The position numbers were made by a program, and so were the translations under genes. A stretch of 64,000 nucleotides of DNA from JAISFI01 sp031553775. GTDB taxonomy: Bacteria > Bacteroidota > Bacteroidia > Bacteroidales > Azobacteroidaceae. The number at the start of each line of letters is the position of its first letter. Position 1 is the stretch's first letter. Below are positions 56,088-64,000 of this stretch, piece by piece. Location: positions 124,001-188,000 of the forward strand of contig JAVBLA010000005.1 in assembly GCA_031553775.1 (NCBI GenBank), read 5' to 3'. The notes under the pieces were generated by a model, which was given only the letters and a program-made list of their open reading frames with translations, was not told the origin of the DNA and ran no database searches.

Positions 56088-57356
56088 ATGAGTGTAAAAC
56101 AAAAATATATTCTATCCATGAAAAATTCAGTTTTTCTTTTTCTTTTACTGATTGTGGTTCTGGCAGGTTCCTGCAAAAAGAAAGAAACACAACAGGATGT
56201 TCCCGTAGGATCGGTAATGAAAGGAACTCTTTATTTAGATATACACGAAGAAGGAGAAATAGAGGCTATCCGTTCCATTCATCTGGCATCTCCCAATATT
56301 TCATGGAGATATGGAAACCTCAAAATTACGGAAATAGTGAAAGACGGACAAGAAGTAAAAGCTGGAGATACCTTGCTCGTTTTCGATCCCTCTGAGGTGC
56401 AGAAAGGAATTGTAGAAGCCGAATCCAGGTTGGAAATCAGCAAAGCAGAACTGGAAAAGATCAATGCACAGCAACAGTCTGATATGGAAGAACTGAAGGC
56501 CGATTACGAAATAACCCGGATTTCGCAGGAAATATCAAAAATCCGTTTCGAATCGGCAGGATACGAATCGAATATCAAGAAAAAAGAAATACAGCTAAAT
56601 CTGGAGAAAGCCGATATTGCACTTGAAAAAGCCAAAGAACAAATTGAGAATCGGATCAAGATACAAAAAGAAGAGATCAAACAGAAGAATCTTTCTATCG
56701 AACAGGATAAATCCAGGTTGAAAGAAGCGTATGAAACCCTGGAGAAACTTCTTGTGGTAACTCCTGCTCCGGGAATTGCCATCATCAACCGGAATTGGAG
56801 TAGCGGAAATAAATTTCAGGTAGGCGACCAGTGTTGGGCCGGCTCTCCGTTGATTCAATTGCCGGACTTGTCGGCGTTGAAAGCCACAGTCAACATCAAT
56901 GAAGTCGATATAGCCAAAATAATCAAAGGCCTTCGGGTGGAAATCAAGCCGGATGCTTTTTCAGACAGTATTTTTACCGGTTCCGTAAACGCGGTGGCCA
57001 ATTTAGCCATAAATAAAGAAAAGTCGACTAAAATCAAGGTCTTTCCGGTGGAAATACTGATCAATGAAGCCGATAAAAATTTATTGCCAGGCATGACCGT
57101 CAGTTGCCGTATTATTATTGACAAAATCGAAGATGTTCTTTATGTTCCCATCGATGCAGTCCGCTCTGAAGAAGGAAAAACCTTCGTTTACAGGAAAACA
57201 TCCGGCGGATACGAAAAAACAGAAGTGGAAACCGGATCTTCCAATTCCGATTACATTGTTATCACGAAAGGATTGAAGGAAAAAGATAAAGTAGCTTTAA
57301 CCGATCCTTTTGCCGGAGAGAAAACTAAAGAAGAAAAAGCAAAAGAGAAGAAATGA
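56088..57356 (+). CDS. Periplasmic adaptor lipoprotein 2 (HlyD/MacA-like)
   Basis: The 422-residue protein may start at 56088, or at the internal ATG 56118, which gives a cleaner lipoprotein signal (VVLAGSC). Its layout repeats adaptor 1: first lipoyl half, coiled-coil hairpin (about 105-215, rich in E, K, Q), second half VTPAPGIAIINRNWSSG, then ALKATVNINEVDIAKI and GMTVSCRIIIDKIEDVLYVP. It is clearly paralogous to its neighbours but far from identical. The C-terminus is a Lys/Glu tail. Spacing to adaptor 1 is nine bases, and it overlaps adaptor 3 by four. Confidence 0.9.
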   Translation: MSVKQKYILSMKNSVFLFLLLIVVLAGSCKKKETQQDVPVGSVMKGTLYLDIHEEGEIEAIRSIHLASPNISWRYGNLKITEIVKDGQEVKAGDTLLVFDPSEVQKGIVEAESRLEISKAELEKINAQQQSDMEELKADYEITRISQEISKIRFESAGYESNIKKKEIQLNLEKADIALEKAKEQIENRIKIQKEEIKQKNLSIEQDKSRLKEAYETLEKLLVVTPAPGIAIINRNWSSGNKFQVGDQCWAGSPLIQLPDLSALKATVNINEVDIAKIIKGLRVEIKPDAFSDSIFTGSVNAVANLAINKEKSTKIKVFPVEILINEADKNLLPGMTVSCRIIIDKIEDVLYVPIDAVRSEEGKTFVYRKTSGGYEKTEVETGSSNSDYIVITKGLKEKDKVALTDPFAGEKTKEEKAKEKK

Positions 57357-58405
57357 TGAAATATTTGCATTTTATTTTTCAAAAGGATGAAAACAACCGG
57401 CTATTCTTTATTTCCCGTTTGTCATTGATCTGTTTCTTTTCTATTACATGTTGCTTTATAGCCTGTAACCGGGGAGAAAAAGGGGTAGACGCAGAGGAAG
57501 ATAAGGCCGGTAAAACCATCATTGAAACCGGAGAATTGGCTGCTGTGAATTCACAATCGTTTGTTTTGCCACGTTATGGCCGTTATTGGTATGAAATGAG
57601 GGTGATCGGTATTCTGGAACATGGAGCTATTGTGAAGGCCGGCGATTCGATTATTCAATTGGATCCCACGGAAATCAAAAAATTCATTATCGAACGCGAA
57701 AGTAACCTGGAGACACAACTGGCCTCACTGGAAAAACTGAAAGTGGACCAGGACAACCGGATGAATGAACAGGAATCGAATATCAAAAGCGGTATTGCGT
57801 CGTTCAATCTTAAAAAAATAGAATTGGAATCTTCCCGATTCGAATCGGAAAGATTCCGGAAAATTAAAGAACTCGAATTCGAACAGGCTAAAATAACGCT
57901 TGCCAAGGATGAAAAAAAATTGAAATTTGCAGAAGTTATCAATTATAATGATCTGAAAATCCAGGAAATCCGGGTGAAACAAATTCAGGATGAAATTAAA
58001 AATGCGTATGGTATATTACCTACCCTTACCCTGCGGACTCCTATTTCAGGTGTATTCCAAATTGCTCAAAACAGAAGAACCGGTACCTTGGTGAAAATAG
58101 GCGATAATCTCTATTTTGGTAATAATCTGGCTAATGTTCCTGAACTGGCAAAAATGAAAGTGAATACTTTTATCAATGAGAACGATTTTCTGAAAATCAG
58201 GATAGGACAGAAGGTGGCAATCCGCTTAGATGCAATGCCTGCTGTGGTTTTTGACGGTGAAATTACTTATATCGGGAAATTATGTCATCGAAGGGATGAG
58301 AAATCCAAAGAAAAAGTATTCGATGTAGAGGTGAAAATAGCAAAACCTGATGAGAGGTTGAAGCCGGGTATGACGGTTAGTTGTGAATTTTTAGAAAACG
58401 ATTGA
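57353..58405 (+). CDS. Periplasmic adaptor lipoprotein 3 (HlyD/MacA-like)
   Basis: The 350-residue protein has an unusually long N-terminal segment before its lipobox (CCFIAC, Cys38). It has the same lipoyl/coiled-coil/barrel plan (SFVLPRYGRYWYEMRVIG, hairpin about 110-215, LRTPISGVFQIAQN, MKVNTFINENDFLKI, GMTVSCEFLEND), but it stops after the barrel and lacks the C-terminal membrane-proximal domain of adaptors 1 and 2. That shortening, not a frameshift, explains its size. Confidence 0.88.
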   Translation: MMKYLHFIFQKDENNRLFFISRLSLICFFSITCCFIACNRGEKGVDAEEDKAGKTIIETGELAAVNSQSFVLPRYGRYWYEMRVIGILEHGAIVKAGDSIIQLDPTEIKKFIIERESNLETQLASLEKLKVDQDNRMNEQESNIKSGIASFNLKKIELESSRFESERFRKIKELEFEQAKITLAKDEKKLKFAEVINYNDLKIQEIRVKQIQDEIKNAYGILPTLTLRTPISGVFQIAQNRRTGTLVKIGDNLYFGNNLANVPELAKMKVNTFINENDFLKIRIGQKVAIRLDAMPAVVFDGEITYIGKLCHRRDEKSKEKVFDVEVKIAKPDERLKPGMTVSCEFLEND

Positions 58406-58407
58406 TC

Positions 58408-59646
58408 ATGCAATATGAAGAGAATATACGGTTAGCAATCCGGGGACTGGCCGATCACAAGTTCCGTTCCTTCCTGACAATGTTGGGGATCATTTTCGGT
58501 GTGGCATCTGTTATCACCATGCTGTCTATCGGCGAAGGAGCCAAGCGCGAAGCGATTGCCAAGTACCAGGATCTCGGGGTGAATAATGTCATTGTCCGGG
58601 AAAAAAAGTTATCGGATGAGGAATTGGAAGAGGTCAGGGCAAAATTTTCTCCGGGTTTATCCATCCAGGATGGAGCTGTGATCAAGGAAATTGTTCCGGG
58701 AGTTGTCAATGTATCCTCCCAGGCGGAAATTACGGCAGATGTGAAATATGCCGATAAATCGGTTAAATCGACGGTTATCGGCATTACCCCGGCATTTTTC
58801 GGTATGATGAATTATAAGCCGCAAAAGGGAGATTTTATCGATGATCGCCAGTACAAAGAGAAACTCAAAGTCTGTATACTGGGATCCGGAGCTGCTACCA
58901 CTTTATTCCAACAGGAAGATGCGTTGGGGAAAATGGTAAAAATAGAAGACCAGTGGCTGGAAGTTATCGGGGTGCTCGAATCGAAAACACTCTTTACAGA
59001 AACTGTAGGGGAGCTGGCTGCCAGAGACCTGAATACGGATGTTTATGTTCCCTTATCGACATTCCTGAATCGCTTTACCCGGGAAAATGAACTGTCGAGC
59101 GAGATCCAGCAAATCACGGTGCAGATAGATAATTCCAATCGCTTGGTGGAGGCTTCCGGGCTGATCGATGAAATCCTGAAAAGGCATCATTTCAATAATA
59201 ACGATTACAGTATTGTAATTCCTTACGAACTCCTCAAACAGGAAGAAAAGGAGAAGGAGATCTATAATTTCCTGTTAGGGGCCATTGCCGCTATTTCCCT
59301 TATTGTAGGAGGTATAGGAATTATGAATATCATGCTGGCCACGGTCATGGAACGTACCCGCGAGATCGGTATCCGGAGGGCTATCGGTGCCCGCAAGGCA
59401 GATATCATGAGCCAATTTGTGAGCGAGGCTGTTGCAATCAGTATTACAGGAGGAATTATCGGGGTATTATTGGGTATTACTCTTTCGGTGACTGTTTCTT
59501 TTTTTACCGATGTGAAAACCTACATCCAGCTGTATTCCATCCTGATTGCCTTTGCTTTTTCGGTGATCGTGGGTATCAGTTTCGGTTATCTTCCGGCTAA
59601 AAATGCGGCGAACCTGAAGCCGGTCGACTCCATCCGTTACGAATAA
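58408..59646 (+). CDS. MacB/FtsX-type ABC transporter permease
   Basis: The 412-residue inner-membrane protein has an N-terminal transmembrane helix (about 17-40, FRSFLTMLGIIFGVASVITM), a periplasmic MacB-PCD domain (about 45-265) and three C-terminal helices (about 283-305, 340-365, 370-392). The coupling-helix sequence MERTREIGIRRAIGARKADI is intact. The ATPase is a separate gene, unlike E. coli MacB. The ATG at 58408 is preferred to a TTG overlapping the previous stop. Confidence 0.95.
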   Translation: MQYEENIRLAIRGLADHKFRSFLTMLGIIFGVASVITMLSIGEGAKREAIAKYQDLGVNNVIVREKKLSDEELEEVRAKFSPGLSIQDGAVIKEIVPGVVNVSSQAEITADVKYADKSVKSTVIGITPAFFGMMNYKPQKGDFIDDRQYKEKLKVCILGSGAATTLFQQEDALGKMVKIEDQWLEVIGVLESKTLFTETVGELAARDLNTDVYVPLSTFLNRFTRENELSSEIQQITVQIDNSNRLVEASGLIDEILKRHHFNNNDYSIVIPYELLKQEEKEKEIYNFLLGAIAAISLIVGGIGIMNIMLATVMERTREIGIRRAIGARKADIMSQFVSEAVAISITGGIIGVLLGITLSVTVSFFTDVKTYIQLYSILIAFAFSVIVGISFGYLPAKNAANLKPVDSIRYE

Positions 59647-59649
59647 ATA

Positions 59650-60357
59650 ATGCAGGCCATGTTGATAGAAATCAAAAAACTGACAAAAAATTATGCTATC
59701 GGGGAAAGTGAGATCCCCGCTTTACAGGATATAGATCTCCGGATCGAAAAGAATGAATATGTGGCAATTATGGGTCCTTCCGGTTCCGGGAAATCTACCC
59801 TGATGAATATTCTTGGTTGCCTGGATACACCTTCAAGCGGGCATTATTATTTCAATGGAATGGATGTGAGTAGCCTGGACGACGACGCTCTTTCCCGGAT
59901 GAGGAACAAGGAAATCGGGTTCATTTTCCAGAACTTCAACCTGCTTCCGCGCCTGAATTCCCTGCAGAATGTGGAGCTTCCTCTGATTTATGCGGGGACT
60001 CCCGGACATGAACGAAGGGAAAGAGCCCTGAAAGCATTGGAAAGAGTCGGTTTATCGGATCGTATCGATCACAAACCCAGTGAATTGAGTGGAGGACAAC
60101 GCCAACGGGTAGCCATAGCCAGGGCTCTGGTAACCAATCCGGGAATCCTGCTGGCAGATGAGCCTACAGGAGCTTTGGACTCCAGGACAGGAGAAGATAT
60201 CATGCGGCTGTTCCATGACCTTCACCAGGAAGGAAACACTATCATCCTCATTACCCATGAGCAGGAAATAGCCGATTATGCCAACCGGAATATCTATATC
60301 AAAGATGGGATGATTCATTCCGACCGGTTGAACGGGAATAAGAAACGGATTATATAA
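59650..60357 (+). CDS. ABC transporter ATPase (MacB/LolD-type)
   Basis: The 235-residue protein has Walker A GPSGSGKST near 42, Q-loop FIFQNFNLLPRLN, signature LSGGQRQRVAIARAL near 140, Walker B ILLADEPTGALD and the switch His in LITHEQE. It energises the preceding permease. It starts three bases after the permease stop. An alternative ATG lies at 59659. Confidence 0.96.
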   Translation: MQAMLIEIKKLTKNYAIGESEIPALQDIDLRIEKNEYVAIMGPSGSGKSTLMNILGCLDTPSSGHYYFNGMDVSSLDDDALSRMRNKEIGFIFQNFNLLPRLNSLQNVELPLIYAGTPGHERRERALKALERVGLSDRIDHKPSELSGGQRQRVAIARALVTNPGILLADEPTGALDSRTGEDIMRLFHDLHQEGNTIILITHEQEIADYANRNIYIKDGMIHSDRLNGNKKRII

Positions 60358-60388
60358 TTTAAGGCAAGGACATATAAATCAATTGAGT

Positions 60389-61879
60389 ATGAAAAAAATA
60401 GTTGTAGCAGTCCTGATCTCAGTCATTTGCAGTTCCGTATCCGGATCTGACACGTATCATCTTACTTTGGAGCAAAGTATTGAAATTGCTAAGGAGAAAA
60501 GTTATAGGATGTTACAATTAAAACAAAGTCTGCAAATTGCAGAATACAATTTGCAGACAATCACTAACAGGCTGAAGACCCATATAGACCTGAATATCAC
60601 TGCACCCCAATATTCCGAAGAAATACGTACTACGCCGGATACAACAGCTACATATTACTCGGTTAAACAATTGAATTATAACGGCAACCTCACTATTAAC
60701 CAACCGCTTCCGACTGATGGACGCATATATGTTGAAAATAAATTATCTGCCTTCGATGACCTGAAAAATGAAAAAAGATCATCGAATATGAGTACACGTA
60801 TAGGTTTTGAGCAACCTTTAGATGCATTTTATGGATACAACAATATCAAATCTACCCTTAAAAAGGCACAATTAGCATATGAACAATCCAATAAGTCATT
60901 GAAAAGAGAAGAACTGGAGCTGATTTATCTGATTAGCAGGTCATATTATAATTTATTATCCTTGCAGAAAAGTGTGGAAATAGCTTATTTAAACCTGGAA
61001 CGTCAAACGGAGGCTTTTGAAATATCGAAAAATAAATATGAAGCCGGCTTGATCCGGGAAGTGGATGCTTTGCAAATGGAAGTGGATCTGGCTGAGGCTC
61101 ACAGCAGTTACGATATCGCAATCCTTAGCCAGTCGTCGTCATTAAATTCATTTAAAGAATCACTCGGGATAAATCTGACCGACAGTGTTATTTTGAATAG
61201 TGAAATGAAATATAAAATCGTTGCTATTGATCCTGAGAAAGCGGTTAGCCTGGCATTGGAGAATCGTTTGGAAATCCGGGAGCAGGAAATTCAGATCGAG
61301 CTCCAAAAATTGACGATCAAAGAACAGAAAGCCAATGGAATGATCAGTAGTAAAATCAATGCTTACTGGGGTAAAGAAGGTGCATATACCGATCCCTATA
61401 AAGAGGATATTTACTCTTCTCTTTCAAACTCCATTAACTATTCTTACAGGAATATGATTGACCGGCCTTACAGTTATGGCGTCGGGTTTACCATATCCGT
61501 TCCCATCTTGGATTGGGGAGAAAACCGTTCAATGGTCAGGGCTGCAGAGGCCCGTCTGAAACAGAATACTTACAGAAAAGAAGAAGTGGAACGAGAAATA
61601 GAAACCAAAGTCCGGAACCTGGTATCCAGTGTACAAAGCAATTTAAAACGATTGCAATTACTTGAAAAAAACGTATCAGTGGCCGAAAAAAGCTTTGAAA
61701 TCACCCGTCAGCGTTTTTCCGACGGGGATATCGACAGCCAGTCACTGGCTTTGGAAAGGAACCGTTTGAATAATGCCTACACAACTCATTTAGGAGCCTA
61801 TATCAATTATCAGTTGACATTGACGGAATTGATGAAAGATACTTATTACGATTTCCAGAACGAATCGATGATGAAATAA
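60389..61879 (+). CDS. TolC-like outer-membrane efflux channel
   Basis: The 496-residue protein has a signal peptide (1 to about 20, ending SSVSGS). Two internally similar halves are rich in alpha-hairpin sequence (LEQSIEIAKEKSYRMLQLKQSL near the start; NRLEIREQEIQIELQKLTIKEQK and VSVAEKSFEITRQRFSDGDI in the second half), with beta-strands between (RPYSYGVGFTISVPILDWGENRS). It closes the export operon and supplies its outer-membrane duct. The ATG at 60389 is used rather than a TTG six bases earlier. It ends six bases before a convergent gene. Confidence 0.93.
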   Translation: MKKIVVAVLISVICSSVSGSDTYHLTLEQSIEIAKEKSYRMLQLKQSLQIAEYNLQTITNRLKTHIDLNITAPQYSEEIRTTPDTTATYYSVKQLNYNGNLTINQPLPTDGRIYVENKLSAFDDLKNEKRSSNMSTRIGFEQPLDAFYGYNNIKSTLKKAQLAYEQSNKSLKREELELIYLISRSYYNLLSLQKSVEIAYLNLERQTEAFEISKNKYEAGLIREVDALQMEVDLAEAHSSYDIAILSQSSSLNSFKESLGINLTDSVILNSEMKYKIVAIDPEKAVSLALENRLEIREQEIQIELQKLTIKEQKANGMISSKINAYWGKEGAYTDPYKEDIYSSLSNSINYSYRNMIDRPYSYGVGFTISVPILDWGENRSMVRAAEARLKQNTYRKEEVEREIETKVRNLVSSVQSNLKRLQLLEKNVSVAEKSFEITRQRFSDGDIDSQSLALERNRLNNAYTTHLGAYINYQLTLTELMKDTYYDFQNESMMK

Positions 61880-61885
61880 CCGGGA

Positions 61886-63106
61886 TTATTCATACCTTAA
61901 GGCATTGATCGGATCGAGCGATGCCGCTTTTTTCGCCGGATACCAACCGAAGAAGATACCGGTTGCCGCACAAACTAAAAAGGAGATTCCGACTGCCGGA
62001 GCGCTGACAATATACGGCCAGCCCAGCATACTCGAAGCCACATACGATAGCGCCAATCCTAAAAGGATACCGATAATTCCACCTATCAGGCTGAGAATGG
62101 TACTTTCGCATAAAAATTGCAGCAAAATATCCTGGTTGCGGGCTCCGATCGACATACGTAGACCGATTTCTTTGGTGCGTTCGGTAACGGTGACGTACAT
62201 GATATTCATAATTCCTATTCCTCCGACTACCAATGAAATAGATGCAATAGCAGCCAGCAATACCGTTAAAAAACCACTTACGGAATTCATCATTTGCAGC
62301 ATTTCCTGTTGGGTACGTACCTGGAAATCGTCTTCCTGTCCGGTTTTTAATTTGTGCTCCTTGCGTAAAATAGTTTCTATCTCGTCTGTTGCGAGTGATG
62401 CCACCTCTTCCGATTGTGCGGAAGCCATGATCATATGAATGTATGTAATAGCCAATATCCTTTTTTGGACAGTGGAATAAGGAGCGATCACCACATCGTC
62501 CTGATCCTGTCCCATTTGATTTTGTCCTTTGGGTTCCAATACCCCGATAATCTTGAAGGGTATTTTTCCGAAACGGATGGTTTGTCCGATAGGATTTTCT
62601 CCATTCGGGAAAAGATTTTCGACGACGGTTTCTCCTACCAGGCAGACTTTAGCCGCTGCCCGCACGTCCTGTTCGGTAAAATTAGTCCCGGAGGCAATTT
62701 CATATTTACGGATTTTCAGAATGTCGGAATTTCCTCCCTGGATGCTTCCCGGCCAGTTATTCGCTCCGTTGACCAACTGTCCCGAGGCATTGACTACCGG
62801 AGAAGCCATACTAACGTATTTTGCCTGGTGCATAATAGCATCCACATCTTTTTCCGTGAGTGTCTGCACATTTCCTGATCCGACATTTACTCCTCCCTGG
62901 CGTTGGCTGGCACGCATCACCATAATCAGATTCGTTCCCATTGTGGAGATCTGGTCGTTGATGCTTTTTGATGAACTTTGTCCGAGGCTGACCATCGCAA
63001 TCACCGAAGAAATACCGATAATAATTCCCAGCATGGTTAGCATAGCCCGTGTTTTATTACGCATCAGGGCTTTTATTGCTATTTTTAAAAGATTCAGAAT
63101 GTTCAT
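61886..63106 (-). CDS. MacB/FtsX-type ABC transporter permease (second system)
   Basis: The 406-residue protein has an N-terminal helix (about 17-40, RAMLTMLGIIIGISSVIAM), a periplasmic domain (about 45-270) and three C-terminal helices, with the coupling helix TERTKEIGLRMSIGARNQDI. It is the same family as the permease at 58.4 kb but clearly different in sequence. It lies 12 bases downstream of its ATPase gene. Confidence 0.95.
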   Translation of the reverse strand: MNILNLLKIAIKALMRNKTRAMLTMLGIIIGISSVIAMVSLGQSSSKSINDQISTMGTNLIMVMRASQRQGGVNVGSGNVQTLTEKDVDAIMHQAKYVSMASPVVNASGQLVNGANNWPGSIQGGNSDILKIRKYEIASGTNFTEQDVRAAAKVCLVGETVVENLFPNGENPIGQTIRFGKIPFKIIGVLEPKGQNQMGQDQDDVVIAPYSTVQKRILAITYIHMIMASAQSEEVASLATDEIETILRKEHKLKTGQEDDFQVRTQQEMLQMMNSVSGFLTVLLAAIASISLVVGGIGIMNIMYVTVTERTKEIGLRMSIGARNQDILLQFLCESTILSLIGGIIGILLGLALSYVASSMLGWPYIVSAPAVGISFLVCAATGIFFGWYPAKKAASLDPINALRYE

Positions 63107-63118
63107 GTGCAGTTGATT

Positions 63119-63862
63119 TTAATAATCTTCACTTACCGGCAGAGTAGCCAGGGCGGCTTTTGCCGATTGGGGAATCACGGCTATGTCTTTTACAATGTGC
63201 CCGTCACGTAATTGGATCGTACGCGAGGTAAATACGGCAATATCCGGCTCATGTGTAACAAAAGCGATCGTTTTCCCTCCGGCGTGCAACTCTTGGAATA
63301 AACTCATAATTTCATAAGAGGTCCGGGTATCCAGGTTCCCGGTTGCTTCATCGGCTAATAAAATTACCGGATCGTTGACCAATGCCCGGGCAATAGCCAC
63401 CCGTTGCTGTTGTCCTCCGGAAAGTTGATTCGGCATATGTTCCATCCGGTCTTGCAGTCCTACCTGTTCCAGGGCATGTATAGCCCGCTCCCTGCGTTCC
63501 TTACTTGAAACCGCAGGATTATATAATAGAGGGAGTTCCACATTCTCCAAAGCAGAAGTCCGGGCCAGGAGGTTATACGACTGGAAAACAAAGCCTATTT
63601 TCCGGTTCCGGAGCGTGGATAGTTCGTCTTTTGTGCGTTGACTCATAGCTATCCCGTCTATAAAATATTCTCCGGAAGTTGGCCGGTCTAAGCAACCCAG
63701 GATATTCAGCAGGGTAGATTTTCCACTGCCGCTTGTGCCCATGATGCTCACGAATTCTCCTTCATCGATGGAAAAAGAAATTCCTTTCAGGGCATGCACC
63801 TGTTCACTTCCCACCTGGAAAGTCCGGCGAAGCTGATCTATTCGGATGATGTTATTGTCCAT
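63119..63862 (-). CDS. ABC transporter ATPase (MacB/LolD-type, second system)
   Basis: The 247-residue protein has Walker A GTSGSGKST near 43, signature LSGGQQQRVAIARAL, Walker B ILLADEATGNLD (Glu-Ala in place of the more usual Glu-Pro) and switch His in FVTHEPD. The C-terminus has an extra 20 residues after the core. It is paired with the permease that follows. An adaptor gene may precede it beyond the right edge. Confidence 0.96.
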   Translation of the reverse strand: MDNNIIRIDQLRRTFQVGSEQVHALKGISFSIDEGEFVSIMGTSGSGKSTLLNILGCLDRPTSGEYFIDGIAMSQRTKDELSTLRNRKIGFVFQSYNLLARTSALENVELPLLYNPAVSSKERRERAIHALEQVGLQDRMEHMPNQLSGGQQQRVAIARALVNDPVILLADEATGNLDTRTSYEIMSLFQELHAGGKTIAFVTHEPDIAVFTSRTIQLRDGHIVKDIAVIPQSAKAALATLPVSEDY

Positions 63863-63901
63863 TGTTCAATCAATTTAGTCGTTTTCTTGCAATAACAGAT
63901 T

Positions 63902-63915
63902 CCAAGTAAACTTGG
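63902..63915. repeat. Perfect 14-base palindrome upstream of the second ATPase gene
   Basis: CCAAGT-AA-ACTTGG lies 40 bases before the ATPase ATG. It could be an operator or a weak hairpin in the leader. Confidence 0.45.
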
Positions 63916-63972
63916 TTTCTGTCTATTGCTTAACGAAAACGTTTAAAGATATGCTGTGCAGATTTGACCGGG

Positions 63973-64000
63973 TTATTTTTTTGAAGGCCGTTTCGGCATC
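63973..64000 (-). CDS. Possible 3' end of an upstream gene of the second export system
   Basis: One minus-strand frame gives a proline- and lysine-rich tail MPKRPSKK followed by a stop at 63975-63973. Tails of this kind are common on MacA-type adaptors, and position fits an adaptor gene upstream of the ATPase. Only nine codons are visible, and another frame stays open longer (to a stop near 63924), so this is weak. Confidence 0.2.

Noticed and set aside
1..64000. CRISPR arrays, tRNA or rRNA genes, insertion sequences, prophage genes.
   Set aside because: No regularly spaced repeat series, tRNA-like cloverleaf, rRNA sequence, transposase, integrase or phage structural gene was recognised on reading.

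Overview
This window reads as a chromosomal segment of a Bacteroidota bacterium, most likely order Bacteroidales. The evidence is the promoter signature (-7 element TAnnTTTG with a TTG/TTTG element about 19-21 bases upstream) in front of many genes, the long form of IspG, a two-subunit B12-dependent methylmalonyl-CoA mutase, DUF349 and GLUG proteins, BACON and carboxypeptidase-regulatory-like lipoproteins, a 57-residue histone-like protein and many lipoprotein signal peptides. An Odoribacter-like gut anaerobe is a reasonable guess, but the sequence alone does not fix the genus. No rRNA, tRNA, CRISPR array, transposase or integrase was seen.

Layout. 1-2.7 kb: a sigma-54-dependent response regulator (cut by the left edge) and its NtrY-like histidine kinase. 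2.7-7.8 kb: a giant secreted GLUG/beta-helix protein with a T9SS-like C-terminus and a small lipoprotein. 8.1-12.2 kb: mutA-mutB. 12.4-14.5 kb: a sulfatase and a DsbA/FrnE-like oxidoreductase. 14.5-15.5 kb: a gene-free kilobase packed with dispersed palindromic repeats. 15.5-28.4 kb: mostly housekeeping and envelope genes (TPR lipoprotein, typA, rpsO, gpmA, a polytopic glycosyltransferase-like protein, uvrA, a DUF2461 gene, a GHL10-like glycoside hydrolase, a lipoprotein).

28.4-37.6 kb is the most accessory-looking part. Near-identical 60-bp hairpins in direct orientation flank an AAA ATPase gene and a transglutaminase-like gene. These are followed by a stand-alone promoter-terminator unit that looks like a small RNA, and by a leftward set of six secreted proteins and lipoproteins. 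That set includes two LPP20-like paralogues and three lipoproteins that share an N-terminal domain but carry growing numbers of extra domains. A 170-base multi-stem palindrome, probably a structured RNA, stands upstream of the set.

37.7-54.5 kb is core genome: a DUF349 protein, rpoN-gcvH-purE-ispG, a small exported protein, an M23 peptidase-MerR-TPR/HTH operon, alaS, a small LRR protein, a histone-like protein and leuS. 54.6-64 kb holds two export systems that converge. The first encodes three consecutive, different lipoprotein periplasmic adaptors followed by a MacB-type permease, its ATPase and a TolC-like channel. The second, on the opposite strand, encodes another MacB-type permease and ATPase, with an adaptor gene probably beyond the right edge.

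The best candidates for undescribed biology are the three-adaptor export operon, the structured RNA at 37.4-37.6 kb, the small RNA unit at 31.3-31.4 kb, the hairpin-flanked two-gene module, and the four-cysteine insertion in the small mutase subunit.
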